From positions 79,488 to 143,487 of the forward strand of contig CAJTZN010000001.1 of assembly GCA_910584065.1 (NCBI GenBank): DNA of 64,000 nucleotides, written 5' to 3'. Below are positions 25,946-34,147 of the stretch, piece after piece. A model generated the notes under the pieces. The model saw only the letters and a program-made list of their open reading frames with translations. It ran no database searches and was not told where the DNA came from. This DNA comes from an uncultured Eubacterium sp. (GTDB lineage Bacteria > Bacillota > Clostridia > Lachnospirales > Lachnospiraceae). Within the stretch, counting starts at the first letter, position 1. Each line of letters opens with the position of its first letter. A program made the translations under genes and the position numbers.

Positions 25946-26830
25946 TTGACAGAAGGTGCCAGGGATAATATGGATTTTAGGAAAAGAAGGAGAAAAAGGA
26001 TTAAGACGATCATTGTGACGATGTTTCTGCTCCTGATCATAGTTCCGATCGTGTTGTCGGTTTTTCTTCTTTTCCGCATGAACCGTCTGGAGCGTCAGAT
26101 GGAGACGCTGGTCGCCAGAAGGGGAGAAAAGACGCACTATAATACAGAAGTGCCGGATGTTGTGAAGGCAGAGGAGAAAGAGAAGGTCATTTCGCCGGCA
26201 GCCGTAGAAGAGGAACAGCCGAAAAAGGTATATCTGACATTTAACGACGGGCCGAGTGAGCAGACGAAAGAAGTATTGGATGTCCTGAAAAAGAGAAATG
26301 TGAAGGCGACTTTTTTTGTCATCGGCAGAGAAGACGAGTATTCCCAAAAGATGTATAAAAGGATAGTGAAAGAAGGGCATACTATAGGCATGCATTCCTA
26401 TTCCCATATTCACGATGAGATCTATAAATCTTCCCGAAATTTTCAAAAAGATTTTCAGAAAATTTCGCAGCTGCTATTTGATGTGACGGGAGTGCGTTCT
26501 GCTTATTACCGTTTTCCTGGAGGAAGTACGGGTACCGGACAGCTTTCGATCGAGGAGTGCCGCGCTTTTTTGGAGCAGCAGGGCGTGACGTATATTGACT
26601 GGAACGTCGTGGCGGCAAATGGAACGAAGGAAGATGCCTCGAAGACGGAAGTCGTCCGCTCAGTGATGGAGGGCGTGGCGATGTACGATACATCCATCGT
26701 TCTCTTATATGATTCCGCGGATCAGAAGATGACGGCAAAAGCGCTGAACAAACTGATCGATGATCTGCAGGCAGGGGGGTATGAATTGCTCCCGATTGAT
26801 GAGAATACAACACCTGTACAGCATTCATGA
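25946..26830 (+). CDS. Membrane-anchored polysaccharide deacetylase-fold protein, probable pseudoenzyme
   Basis: The NodB fold starts at about residue 90 of 294, after a cytoplasmic basic tail, one transmembrane helix (21-43) and a linker. Metal ligands are kept: D101, H150 and H154 (GMHSYSH). However, the catalytic base is Asn (N100 in LTFNDGPS) and the motif 5 His is Tyr (Y255 in LLYDS). RFPGG (motif 3) and W219 are present. The start TTG at 25946 is chosen for its AAGGAGGA site eight bases upstream; ATG 25970 is an alternative. It sits in front of the bactofilin gene, suggesting a wall or cell-shape role. Loss of activity is inferred, not shown. Confidence 0.82.
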   Translation: MTEGARDNMDFRKRRRKRIKTIIVTMFLLLIIVPIVLSVFLLFRMNRLERQMETLVARRGEKTHYNTEVPDVVKAEEKEKVISPAAVEEEQPKKVYLTFNDGPSEQTKEVLDVLKKRNVKATFFVIGREDEYSQKMYKRIVKEGHTIGMHSYSHIHDEIYKSSRNFQKDFQKISQLLFDVTGVRSAYYRFPGGSTGTGQLSIEECRAFLEQQGVTYIDWNVVAANGTKEDASKTEVVRSVMEGVAMYDTSIVLLYDSADQKMTAKALNKLIDDLQAGGYELLPIDENTTPVQHS

Positions 26831-26890
26831 ACAGGGTTGCTATAAAAACATCCCGTTACCGGGATCTGGTTATGTTTAGGAGGAAGCAGT

Positions 26891-27757
26891 ATGAGTTTTT
26901 TTAAAGAACTAAAAGAAGATATCGTTCAGTCGGTAAACGAACTGGGTGAATCTTTGGAAGAGTCCGTTGTTGATACTGATATAGAGAAGAGCGAGACGCT
27001 GGAACAGGAAGTTCAGGAAGAGATGGACTCGCTTCTGAAGGATGAAGGGCTGTTGCTCGATGTACCGTCTGAAGACGAGATTCCTGCTGATGAGCCATCA
27101 GACGTGGATGCGGCAGAGGAAGAACTTCAGGAGGATGTTTCTGACGGCGGTTTTGCAGAGCCGGTAGTCGAGGAGGAGACAGACCCATTAGAGATGTTGG
27201 AAGAGCAGAAGGTGAATGAAGTAGAACAGGAGGTTTTTGAGAAGATGGATGAGAATTTGACAAATGCAATGCCTGACATGGAAGAAAAGAGCAGCGATGC
27301 GGAGATGTATAACAGCGAAGAGACGACAGTCATAACGAAAGGAACGACGATCAGCGGCGGGATCAAATCGGATACATCCCTGATCGTAAAAGGTGTGATC
27401 GAAGGGGATGTCGAGTGCCAGGGCAAACTGACTGTTACCGGCCGTGTTGCTGGAAACAGTACGGCTTCCGAGATTTATGTGAACACGCCGAGAATGACTG
27501 GAAACCTTGTGAGCAAGGGAAGTGTGAAGGTCGATGTGGGAACGATCGTAGTCGGTAATATCAGCGGTGCGTCAGTTGTTGTGGCAGGTGCAGTGAAAGG
27601 CGATATCGATGTAAACGGTCCGATCATACTGGATTCCACAGCAGTAGTACAGGGAAGCATCATTGGAAAATCCATTCAGATCAACAGCGGCGCAGTCGTA
27701 GACGGTATGTGCTCGCTGCAGTACGCGGATGTGGATCTGGATTCTTTCTTTGCATAA
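26891..27757 (+). CDS. Bactofilin family cytoskeletal protein
   Basis: The C-terminal half (about 140-280) is a bactofilin beta-helix with regular short repeats (TTISGGIKSDTSLIVKGVIE, GKLTVTGRVAG, GTIVVGNISG, VVVAGAVKGDIDV). The N-terminal 140 residues are very acidic and probably disordered, which is longer than usual for the family. Bactofilins polymerise without nucleotide and recruit wall-modifying enzymes. Its upstream neighbour, 60 bases away, is a deacetylase-fold protein and may be a partner. Confidence 0.9.
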   Translation: MSFFKELKEDIVQSVNELGESLEESVVDTDIEKSETLEQEVQEEMDSLLKDEGLLLDVPSEDEIPADEPSDVDAAEEELQEDVSDGGFAEPVVEEETDPLEMLEEQKVNEVEQEVFEKMDENLTNAMPDMEEKSSDAEMYNSEETTVITKGTTISGGIKSDTSLIVKGVIEGDVECQGKLTVTGRVAGNSTASEIYVNTPRMTGNLVSKGSVKVDVGTIVVGNISGASVVVAGAVKGDIDVNGPIILDSTAVVQGSIIGKSIQINSGAVVDGMCSLQYADVDLDSFFA

Positions 27758-27787
27758 ATGAAAAGGCGTGCGCGCATGAGGTGAAAT

Positions 27788-28492
27788 ATGAAATATAAAA
27801 GAGTGCTGCTCAAACTGAGCGGAGAGGCGCTGTCCGGACAGAAAGGCAGTGGGTTTGACGAAAAAACATGTATCGCTGTGGCGGAGCAGATCCGGACGAT
27901 CGTGACGGATGGCTGTCAGGTGGCGGTCGTGATCGGCGGCGGCAATTTCTGGCGCGGAAGGTCGAGCGAGACGATCCAGAGGAACCAGGCCGACCAGATC
28001 GGCATGCTTGCCACGGTAATGAACTGTATTTACATGTCGGAGATCTGCCGGCATGTGGGGATGATGACGCAGGTGCTCACGCCGTTTGCGTGCGGATCGT
28101 TTACGAAGCTGTTCAGCCGCGACCGGGTGGAGAAATATCTGTCTAAAAATATGGTCGTATTTCTTGCCGGGGGAACGGGACATCCGTACTTTTCAACGGA
28201 CACGGCCACGGCGCTCCGGGCCGTGGAGATTCAGGCGGACGCGATCCTGGCGGCGAGAGCGGTCGATGGCGTTTACGACGCGGATCCGAAAGATCATGCG
28301 GACGCCAAAAAGTACGACACCATCCCGGTATCAAAGATCATAGAGGAGAAACTGGGCGTTGTGGATATGACGGCGGCGGTCATCTGTTATGAGAACAAAA
28401 TGCCGATGTGTGTGTTCGGACTGAATGAAGAGAACAGTATCGTCAATTGTGTGAACGGGAACTGTACGGGAACCGTGGTGACGGCAGATTGA
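27788..28492 (+). CDS. pyrH: Uridylate kinase
   Basis: PyrH phosphorylates UMP to UDP. The 234 residues contain the amino-acid-kinase signatures RVLLKLSGEALSG, VVIGGGNFWRG and TGHPYFSTDTATALRAVE, with the DGVYDADP motif. GAGGTG lies five bases before the ATG. It heads the conserved pyrH-frr-uppS-cdsA-dxr cluster. Confidence 0.97.
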   Translation: MKYKRVLLKLSGEALSGQKGSGFDEKTCIAVAEQIRTIVTDGCQVAVVIGGGNFWRGRSSETIQRNQADQIGMLATVMNCIYMSEICRHVGMMTQVLTPFACGSFTKLFSRDRVEKYLSKNMVVFLAGGTGHPYFSTDTATALRAVEIQADAILAARAVDGVYDADPKDHADAKKYDTIPVSKIIEEKLGVVDMTAAVICYENKMPMCVFGLNEENSIVNCVNGNCTGTVVTAD

Positions 28493-28561
28493 CGAGAGGA
28501 TTGCGTCGAAGCGCTGCTGTGTATGTTTAAGTTTTTGCCGCGCTTCGGAATGGAGGTTAGT

Positions 28562-29116
28562 ATGGATTTTGACATAAAAGTTTATGAAGATAAAATGGAG
28601 AAAACGTTGTCCAATCTGCAGGAGGAGTATGTGTCCATACGTGCGGGACGCGCGAATCCCCATATTCTGGATAAGATTCAGGTAGACTATTACGGGACGC
28701 CTTCCCCGCTGCAGTCGGTGGCAAATATTTCCGTGCCGGAGGCGAGGATGATACTGATCCAGCCGTGGGAGGCGAGCCTGATCAAGGAAATTGAAAAAGT
28801 GATCCTCTCTTCTGATCTGGGGCTGACGCCGGCGAACGACGGAAAAGCGATCCGTCTCGTATTTCCGGAACTGACCGAGGACCGCAGAAAGGAACTCGTG
28901 AAGGATGTAAAGAAAAAGGCGGAGAATGCGAAAGTAGCTGTCCGTAACATCCGGCGGGATGCCAACGACACGATCAAAAAGCAGAATAAGGCAAACGAAA
29001 TTTCGGAAGACGAGCAGAAACAGCTGGAAGACCGGATTCAAAAACTGACGGATAAATACATTTCAAAAATTGATGACGCGATGGAAGCGAAATCAAGTGA
29101 AGTGATGACCGTTTGA
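28562..29116 (+). CDS. frr: Ribosome recycling factor
   Basis: The 184-residue protein matches RRF from MDFDIKVYEDKMEKTL through IRAGRANPHILDKI and the C-terminal helix with NDTIKKQNKANEISED. The ATG at 28562 follows GGAGG and gives normal length; an ATG 39 bases upstream would add residues unlike RRF. Confidence 0.97.
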   Translation: MDFDIKVYEDKMEKTLSNLQEEYVSIRAGRANPHILDKIQVDYYGTPSPLQSVANISVPEARMILIQPWEASLIKEIEKVILSSDLGLTPANDGKAIRLVFPELTEDRRKELVKDVKKKAENAKVAVRNIRRDANDTIKKQNKANEISEDEQKQLEDRIQKLTDKYISKIDDAMEAKSSEVMTV

Positions 29117-29131
29117 TAAATGGAGAATACA

Positions 29132-29845
29132 ATGAGTGAAAAGGAAGTTCAGGTTCCGGCGCATGTGGCGATCATTCTCGACGGTAATGGAAGATGGGCA
29201 AAAAAGCGCTTTTTACCGAGAAAGGCCGGCCATGCGGCTGGGAGCAGGGCGGTGGAGCAGATTTGCGAGGATGCATGGAATCTCGGCATCCGCTATCTGA
29301 CGGTGTACGCGTTTTCTACGGAAAACTGGAAGCGCCCTCAGGATGAAGTCGATGCCCTGATGAAGCTGTTACGGCAGTATTTGAAAGACTGTATTAAAAG
29401 AAGCACGAAGAATAATATGTGCGTCAGGGTGTTGGGAGACCTTACGCCTTTGGATGAGGATTTAAAGGCGAGTATCCGGGAACTGGAAGAAGTGTCGGGG
29501 AACAATACCGGCCTGCATTTTCAGGTGGCGCTAAACTATGGAAGCCGCGATGAAATGATCCGCGCGATGCGGAGCATGGCGGCGGATATAGCGGCCGGCG
29601 TGAAATCCGTAGATGATATTTCAGAGCAGATGTTTCAGGGATATCTGGATACGAGAGGCATTCCGGATCCGGATCTTTTGATCCGCACGAGCGGCGAGGA
29701 GAGGCTGTCGAACTTTCTCTTGTGGCAGCTTGCCTACACAGAATTTTATTTTACCGATGTATTGTGGCCGGATTTTAATAAGAAAGAGTTAGAGAAGGCG
29801 ATTGCTTATTATAACGGCCGGGACAGAAGATTTGGCGGAGTCTGA
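29132..29845 (+). CDS. uppS: Undecaprenyl diphosphate synthase (isoprenyl transferase)
   Basis: UppS makes the C55 lipid carrier for the cell wall. The catalytic motif HVAIILDGNGRWAKKR, the AFSTENWKRP motif and the C-terminal IRTSGEERLSNFLLWQ are intact. The start at 29132 (MSEKEVQV) has GGAG six bases upstream; an ATG at 29120 in the same frame has none. Confidence 0.96.
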   Translation: MSEKEVQVPAHVAIILDGNGRWAKKRFLPRKAGHAAGSRAVEQICEDAWNLGIRYLTVYAFSTENWKRPQDEVDALMKLLRQYLKDCIKRSTKNNMCVRVLGDLTPLDEDLKASIRELEEVSGNNTGLHFQVALNYGSRDEMIRAMRSMAADIAAGVKSVDDISEQMFQGYLDTRGIPDPDLLIRTSGEERLSNFLLWQLAYTEFYFTDVLWPDFNKKELEKAIAYYNGRDRRFGGV

Positions 29846-29857
29846 AAGGAGTTTTTT

Positions 29858-30664
29858 ATGTTTGCCAAACGCTTGATAAGTGCCGTGGTTTTGCTTGCCG
29901 CGATGGCGGTTATTTTCGCGGCGGGCGGTTATTTATTACTGGGTTTATGTGTGATCGCGACGCTCGTCGGAACATACGAACTGCTGCGGGCTGGCCATAT
30001 GGAAAAAAGTGTACCGGGATATATTAGTTATGTCTCGGTCATTGGTTTTTATCTGCTGTTATTTTTCGGGCGCAGCGATATGGTGGAAGGCTGGATCGCT
30101 GCGGTCGTTGTCCTGATGCTGGCTGCCTATGTGTTCGCCTATCCGAACTATGTGATCGAGCAAATTTCTTTGTGTCTGTTAGCGGTTGTCTATGTCGGCG
30201 TTCTCGGATCCTATCTCTATCAGGTTCGTTGTCTGGAGTACGGTAACTGGTTTGTGTGGCTCATACTGATCGGCGCGTCCGGATCGGATACGTTTGCCTA
30301 TCTCGTCGGAAGGTTATGGGGAAAACGCCATTTTTCAGAACTGAGTCCGAATAAAACGGTGGAGGGCTGTATCGGCGGCGTGGCCGGAGCGGTTCTTTTG
30401 GCCGGGATCTATTCCTTCTTTTTGCCAGAGGGAGCGTCGCGGATGTTTGACTGGAACGTACATCTGGCATTTCCGGTGATCGGCATGGTCTGTTCGGGCG
30501 TGTCCCAGATCGGGGATCTGGCGGCTTCGGCAGTAAAACGGAATTTTAAAATTAAGGATTATGGCGATCTGATCCCGGGGCACGGCGGTGTGCTGGACCG
30601 GATCGACAGTATATTATTTGTGGCGCCGCTTGTATATTATTTGTTGTATTGGTTCATTGGGTAG
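29858..30664 (+). CDS. cdsA: Phosphatidate cytidylyltransferase
   Basis: CdsA converts phosphatidate and CTP into CDP-diacylglycerol. The 268 residues contain about eight hydrophobic segments and the family signature with S-AVKRNFKIKDYGDLIPGHGG followed by LDRIDS. The KRxxxxKDxxxxxPGHGGxxDRxD pattern is complete. It lies 12 bases after uppS with GAAAGGAG upstream. Confidence 0.95.
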   Translation: MFAKRLISAVVLLAAMAVIFAAGGYLLLGLCVIATLVGTYELLRAGHMEKSVPGYISYVSVIGFYLLLFFGRSDMVEGWIAAVVVLMLAAYVFAYPNYVIEQISLCLLAVVYVGVLGSYLYQVRCLEYGNWFVWLILIGASGSDTFAYLVGRLWGKRHFSELSPNKTVEGCIGGVAGAVLLAGIYSFFLPEGASRMFDWNVHLAFPVIGMVCSGVSQIGDLAASAVKRNFKIKDYGDLIPGHGGVLDRIDSILFVAPLVYYLLYWFIG

Positions 30665-30691
30665 AGGAAGCATACGGAGTGGAGGAAGCGG

Positions 30692-31864
30692 ATGAAACGG
30701 AATTTATGTGTGCTCGGTTCGACGGGTTCCATCGGAACCCAGACGCTGGAAGTCGTGGATGAACATCAGACAGAACTTCAGATCCTGTCGATGACGGCGG
30801 GAGATAATATTGATCTGTTTGTGGAACAGATTTTAAAATATGGGCCCCGGAGAGTGAGTGTAAAAAGTGAGGAGGGGGCGGAGAAGCTGCGGCTGTACCT
30901 GAACGAGCGACGGGGGGAACAGCCATTTGTCCTGCCGGAAATATTGTACGGCATGGACGGGTTTATCGCGTGTGCCACGATGTCCGACGTGCATACAGTC
31001 GTGGCGGCGATGGTCGGGATGATCGGACTGCGGCCGGTTATGGAGGCGATCCGGCATAAAAAAGATATTGCGCTGGCAAATAAGGAAACCCTTGTGACGG
31101 CGGGGCATATGATAATACCGATGGCAGAACAGTACGGCGTGTCGCTCCTGCCTGTGGACAGCGAGCACTCCGCCATTTTTCAATGCCTGCAGAGCAGTTC
31201 TTCCGGAGAGGAGATCGAACAGATCTATCTCACGGCGTCCGGCGGGCCGTTCCGCCATTTTACGGCAGAGGAACTTGAACGGGTCACGCTCGAGCAGGCG
31301 CTCGCCCATCCGAACTGGCAGATGGGCCATAAAATAACAATTGATTCCGCTACCATGATAAATAAAGGATTGGAGATCATCGAGGCGTGCTGGCTCTTTC
31401 ATGTGGGACTGGATCAGGTTCACGTACTCGTGCAGCCCGACAGTGTGATCCACTCGATGGTTGGATTCCGAGACGGCTCGGTACTGGCGCAGATGGGCGT
31501 CCCCGATATGAGGCTTCCGATCCAGTACGCACTCATGTATCCGGCCCGGCCGGAGCTGTCCGGTGAGCGGCTCGATTTTGAGAAGCTGGCGTCGATCCAT
31601 TTTGAGAAGCCGAATACCGATGTGCTCCGCGGGATCGACCTGGCGAGACGGGCGTTTGAGACGGGCGGCAGCATGACGACGGTGATGAACGCGGCCAATG
31701 AGTTTGCGGTGGCAAAATTTTTAAAACGGGAAATCGGTTTTACAACGATTTATTCTATGATCGAATATGCGATGGATCATCATGTGTTCATAAAAAATCC
31801 ATCGTTGGATGATATACTTGAAACAGAGCGCGAGACCTGCCTGAGATTGGAAGCGTTCGGATAA
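30692..31864 (+). CDS. dxr: 1-deoxy-D-xylulose 5-phosphate reductoisomerase
   Basis: This is the second enzyme of the MEP isoprenoid pathway. Seen are the NADPH-binding start LGSTGSIGTQTLEVV, NKETLVTAGH, the metal/substrate region PVDSEHSAIFQCLQ and the SGGPFR loop. Length 390 is typical. With ispG and uppS nearby, precursor and carrier synthesis are clustered. Confidence 0.96.
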   Translation: MKRNLCVLGSTGSIGTQTLEVVDEHQTELQILSMTAGDNIDLFVEQILKYGPRRVSVKSEEGAEKLRLYLNERRGEQPFVLPEILYGMDGFIACATMSDVHTVVAAMVGMIGLRPVMEAIRHKKDIALANKETLVTAGHMIIPMAEQYGVSLLPVDSEHSAIFQCLQSSSSGEEIEQIYLTASGGPFRHFTAEELERVTLEQALAHPNWQMGHKITIDSATMINKGLEIIEACWLFHVGLDQVHVLVQPDSVIHSMVGFRDGSVLAQMGVPDMRLPIQYALMYPARPELSGERLDFEKLASIHFEKPNTDVLRGIDLARRAFETGGSMTTVMNAANEFAVAKFLKREIGFTTIYSMIEYAMDHHVFIKNPSLDDILETERETCLRLEAFG

Positions 31865-31921
31865 TGTTATGTAAGGGGCAGGTATGAGAATTAAGAAATA
31901 AAAAGTAAATGGAGGATGGAA

Positions 31922-33049
31922 ATGAGTTTTTCAAATATTTTAATTGCGGTTGTCATATTCAGCGCCATTATTTTGTTTCACGAGCTGGGACATTTTCTGC
32001 TCGCCAAGGCAAATAAAGTTGGGGTGATTGAATTTTCTCTTGGTATGGGGCCGCGGATCATTACATTCGCGAAAACGTCCGCGGGATTCCGCGTGAAGCT
32101 GTTCGGGTCGAGTAAATATTTCGAGGAGCATCCGGAATATGATGATCATACGTATTATTCCTGGAAGATCCTGCCGTTTGGCGGCTCGTGTATGATGCTC
32201 GGCGAGATGGAGAGTTCGGAGGATGAGCGGGCGTTTGGAAATAAAGGCGTATTTGCCAGAATGTCTGTGATCGCGGCTGGACCGATCTTTAACTTTATCC
32301 TGGCCTTTGTGCTCGCACTCTGCATCATTGGGGCGGTCGGCTACGACAAGGCAGAGATCACGAGCGTGGAAGCCGGTATGCCGCTGGCGGAAAGCGGGTT
32401 TCAGGACGGCGACATCATCACGGGGATCAATGGCAGGCATATTGTGTTAAACAGGGAACTGACTTCGTATCTGCAATTTCATCCGCTCTCGGATGCGCCG
32501 GTGGAATTGACGGCAGACCGGAACGGGGAAGAAGTGAAGGCGATGGTTACGCCGCGGCTTGTGACAAACGATGACGGGAATGAAGTATACCGCCTCGGTT
32601 TTGCCTATGGCAGCGGAAGGACGAAGGTTGGCGTGTGGGATACGGTCAAGTACTCCGCCTATGAAGTGAAGTTCTGGATCTGGACGACGGTGGAAAGCCT
32701 GGGCAAGATCATTTCTGGCAAAGTCAGCGCCAAAGAAGTGGCGGGGCCGGTCGGGATCATACAGGCGGTCGGTGACGTCGTGGACCAGAGCCGTCCGGGC
32801 GGTATCGAATTTGTATGGCTGAATATCATCAATTTCAGCATACTGATCACCGCCAATCTCGGTGTTATGAACTTATTGCCGATCCCGGCGCTCGACGGCG
32901 GCCGGCTGCTGTTTTTGATCATTGAGGCGATCCGCAGGAAACCGTTGCCCGAAAAGTTTGAGAACTATGTCAATCTCGGCGGATTTGTGCTGTTGATGGG
33001 GCTGATGGTCGTTATACTGGCAAATGATATTTTAAAATTGATTCCATAA
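31922..33049 (+). CDS. rseP: Site-2 intramembrane metalloprotease RseP
   Basis: The zinc motif HELGH is at residues 20-24 in the first transmembrane helix, a PDZ domain lies in the middle (about 150-235) and the second metal motif NLLPIPALDGGRLLF is near the end. Members cleave anti-sigma factors or signal-peptide remnants in the membrane. The start is ATG 31922, with GGAGG six bases upstream. Confidence 0.94.
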   Translation: MSFSNILIAVVIFSAIILFHELGHFLLAKANKVGVIEFSLGMGPRIITFAKTSAGFRVKLFGSSKYFEEHPEYDDHTYYSWKILPFGGSCMMLGEMESSEDERAFGNKGVFARMSVIAAGPIFNFILAFVLALCIIGAVGYDKAEITSVEAGMPLAESGFQDGDIITGINGRHIVLNRELTSYLQFHPLSDAPVELTADRNGEEVKAMVTPRLVTNDDGNEVYRLGFAYGSGRTKVGVWDTVKYSAYEVKFWIWTTVESLGKIISGKVSAKEVAGPVGIIQAVGDVVDQSRPGGIEFVWLNIINFSILITANLGVMNLLPIPALDGGRLLFLIIEAIRRKPLPEKFENYVNLGGFVLLMGLMVVILANDILKLIP

Positions 33050-33094
33050 ATCATATGATGTTGGGAATGTAAGTGATGAAACGAGGAGAATCCT

Positions 33095-34141
33095 ATGAGA
33101 ACGAGGGAAATTTCTATCGGGGATGTTGCGATCGGCGGCGGGAATCCGGTGGCTGTGCAGTCGATGACGAATACAAAGACGGAGGACGCCGGTGCGACGG
33201 CGGCGCAGATCCATCGCCTCGAGCAGGCAGGATGTGATATTGTCCGGGTGGCGGTTCCGACGATGGAAGCGGCGGAGGCGATCGCGCAGATCAAACACCA
33301 GGTGTCGGTTCCGGTCGTGGCGGATATCCATTTTGACTACCGCCTTGCAATCGCGGCCGTCAAGCACGGAGCCGATAAGATCCGCATCAATCCGGGCAAC
33401 ATCGGGAGCAGGGAGCGGATACAGGCTGTTGTGGACAAGTGCCGGGAGCGGGACATTCCGATCCGCGTCGGGGTAAACAGCGGTTCCCTGGAAAAGCATC
33501 TTCTTGAAAAATATGGCGGCGTGACGCCTGAAGCGCTCGTGGAGAGTGCACTGGATCAGGTACACATCATCGAGGAAATGGGATATGAGAACCTGGTCAT
33601 CAGTATCAAGTCATCGGATGTGCTGCAGGGGATCCGGGCGCATGAGTTGATCGCGGCAAAAACCGACTATCCGCTGCATGTCGGCATTACGGAGTCGGGA
33701 ACTGTCATGGCGGGGAGCATCAAATCGGCAGTCGGTATCGGAAATATACTGTACCAGGGGATCGGCGATACGATCCGCGTTTCCCTCACCGGGGATCCGG
33801 TGGAAGAGGTAAGGGCGGCGAACCTGATCTTAAAATCGCTGGGACTGAAAAAAGGCGGCATCAGTGTCGTGTCCTGTCCGACGTGCGGGCGGACGCAGAT
33901 CGACCTCATCGGTCTTGCGACAAGAGTAGAAGAAATGGTGCAGGATTTTGACCTGGATATAAAAGTTGCCGTTATGGGTTGTGTGGTCAATGGCCCGGGC
34001 GAGGCGAGGGAAGCCGATCTCGGCATTGCCGGGGGGATCGGAGAGGGCCTTTTGATCCGAAAGGGAGAGGTGATCCGAAAAGTGCCGGAGGATGAACTTC
34101 TCGAGGCGCTTCGGCAGGAACTTCTCCACTGGGAAGGATGA
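33095..34141 (+). CDS. ispG: 4-hydroxy-3-methylbut-2-en-1-yl diphosphate synthase
   Basis: IspG (GcpE) is the iron-sulfur enzyme of the MEP pathway. The N-terminal TIM-barrel motif GGGNPVAVQSMTNTKTED and the C-terminal Fe-S ligands SCPTCGRTQID and GCVVNGPGEA are intact. Length 348 is typical for the bacterial two-domain form. An ACGAGGAG site precedes the ATG. Confidence 0.96.
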   Translation: MRTREISIGDVAIGGGNPVAVQSMTNTKTEDAGATAAQIHRLEQAGCDIVRVAVPTMEAAEAIAQIKHQVSVPVVADIHFDYRLAIAAVKHGADKIRINPGNIGSRERIQAVVDKCRERDIPIRVGVNSGSLEKHLLEKYGGVTPEALVESALDQVHIIEEMGYENLVISIKSSDVLQGIRAHELIAAKTDYPLHVGITESGTVMAGSIKSAVGIGNILYQGIGDTIRVSLTGDPVEEVRAANLILKSLGLKKGGISVVSCPTCGRTQIDLIGLATRVEEMVQDFDLDIKVAVMGCVVNGPGEAREADLGIAGGIGEGLLIRKGEVIRKVPEDELLEALRQELLHWEG

Positions 34142-34147
34142 GTCAGG

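Noticed and set aside
26850..26865. ATCCCG/CGGGAT hairpin before the bactofilin gene as a terminator
   Set aside because: The stem is only six pairs and no T run follows.
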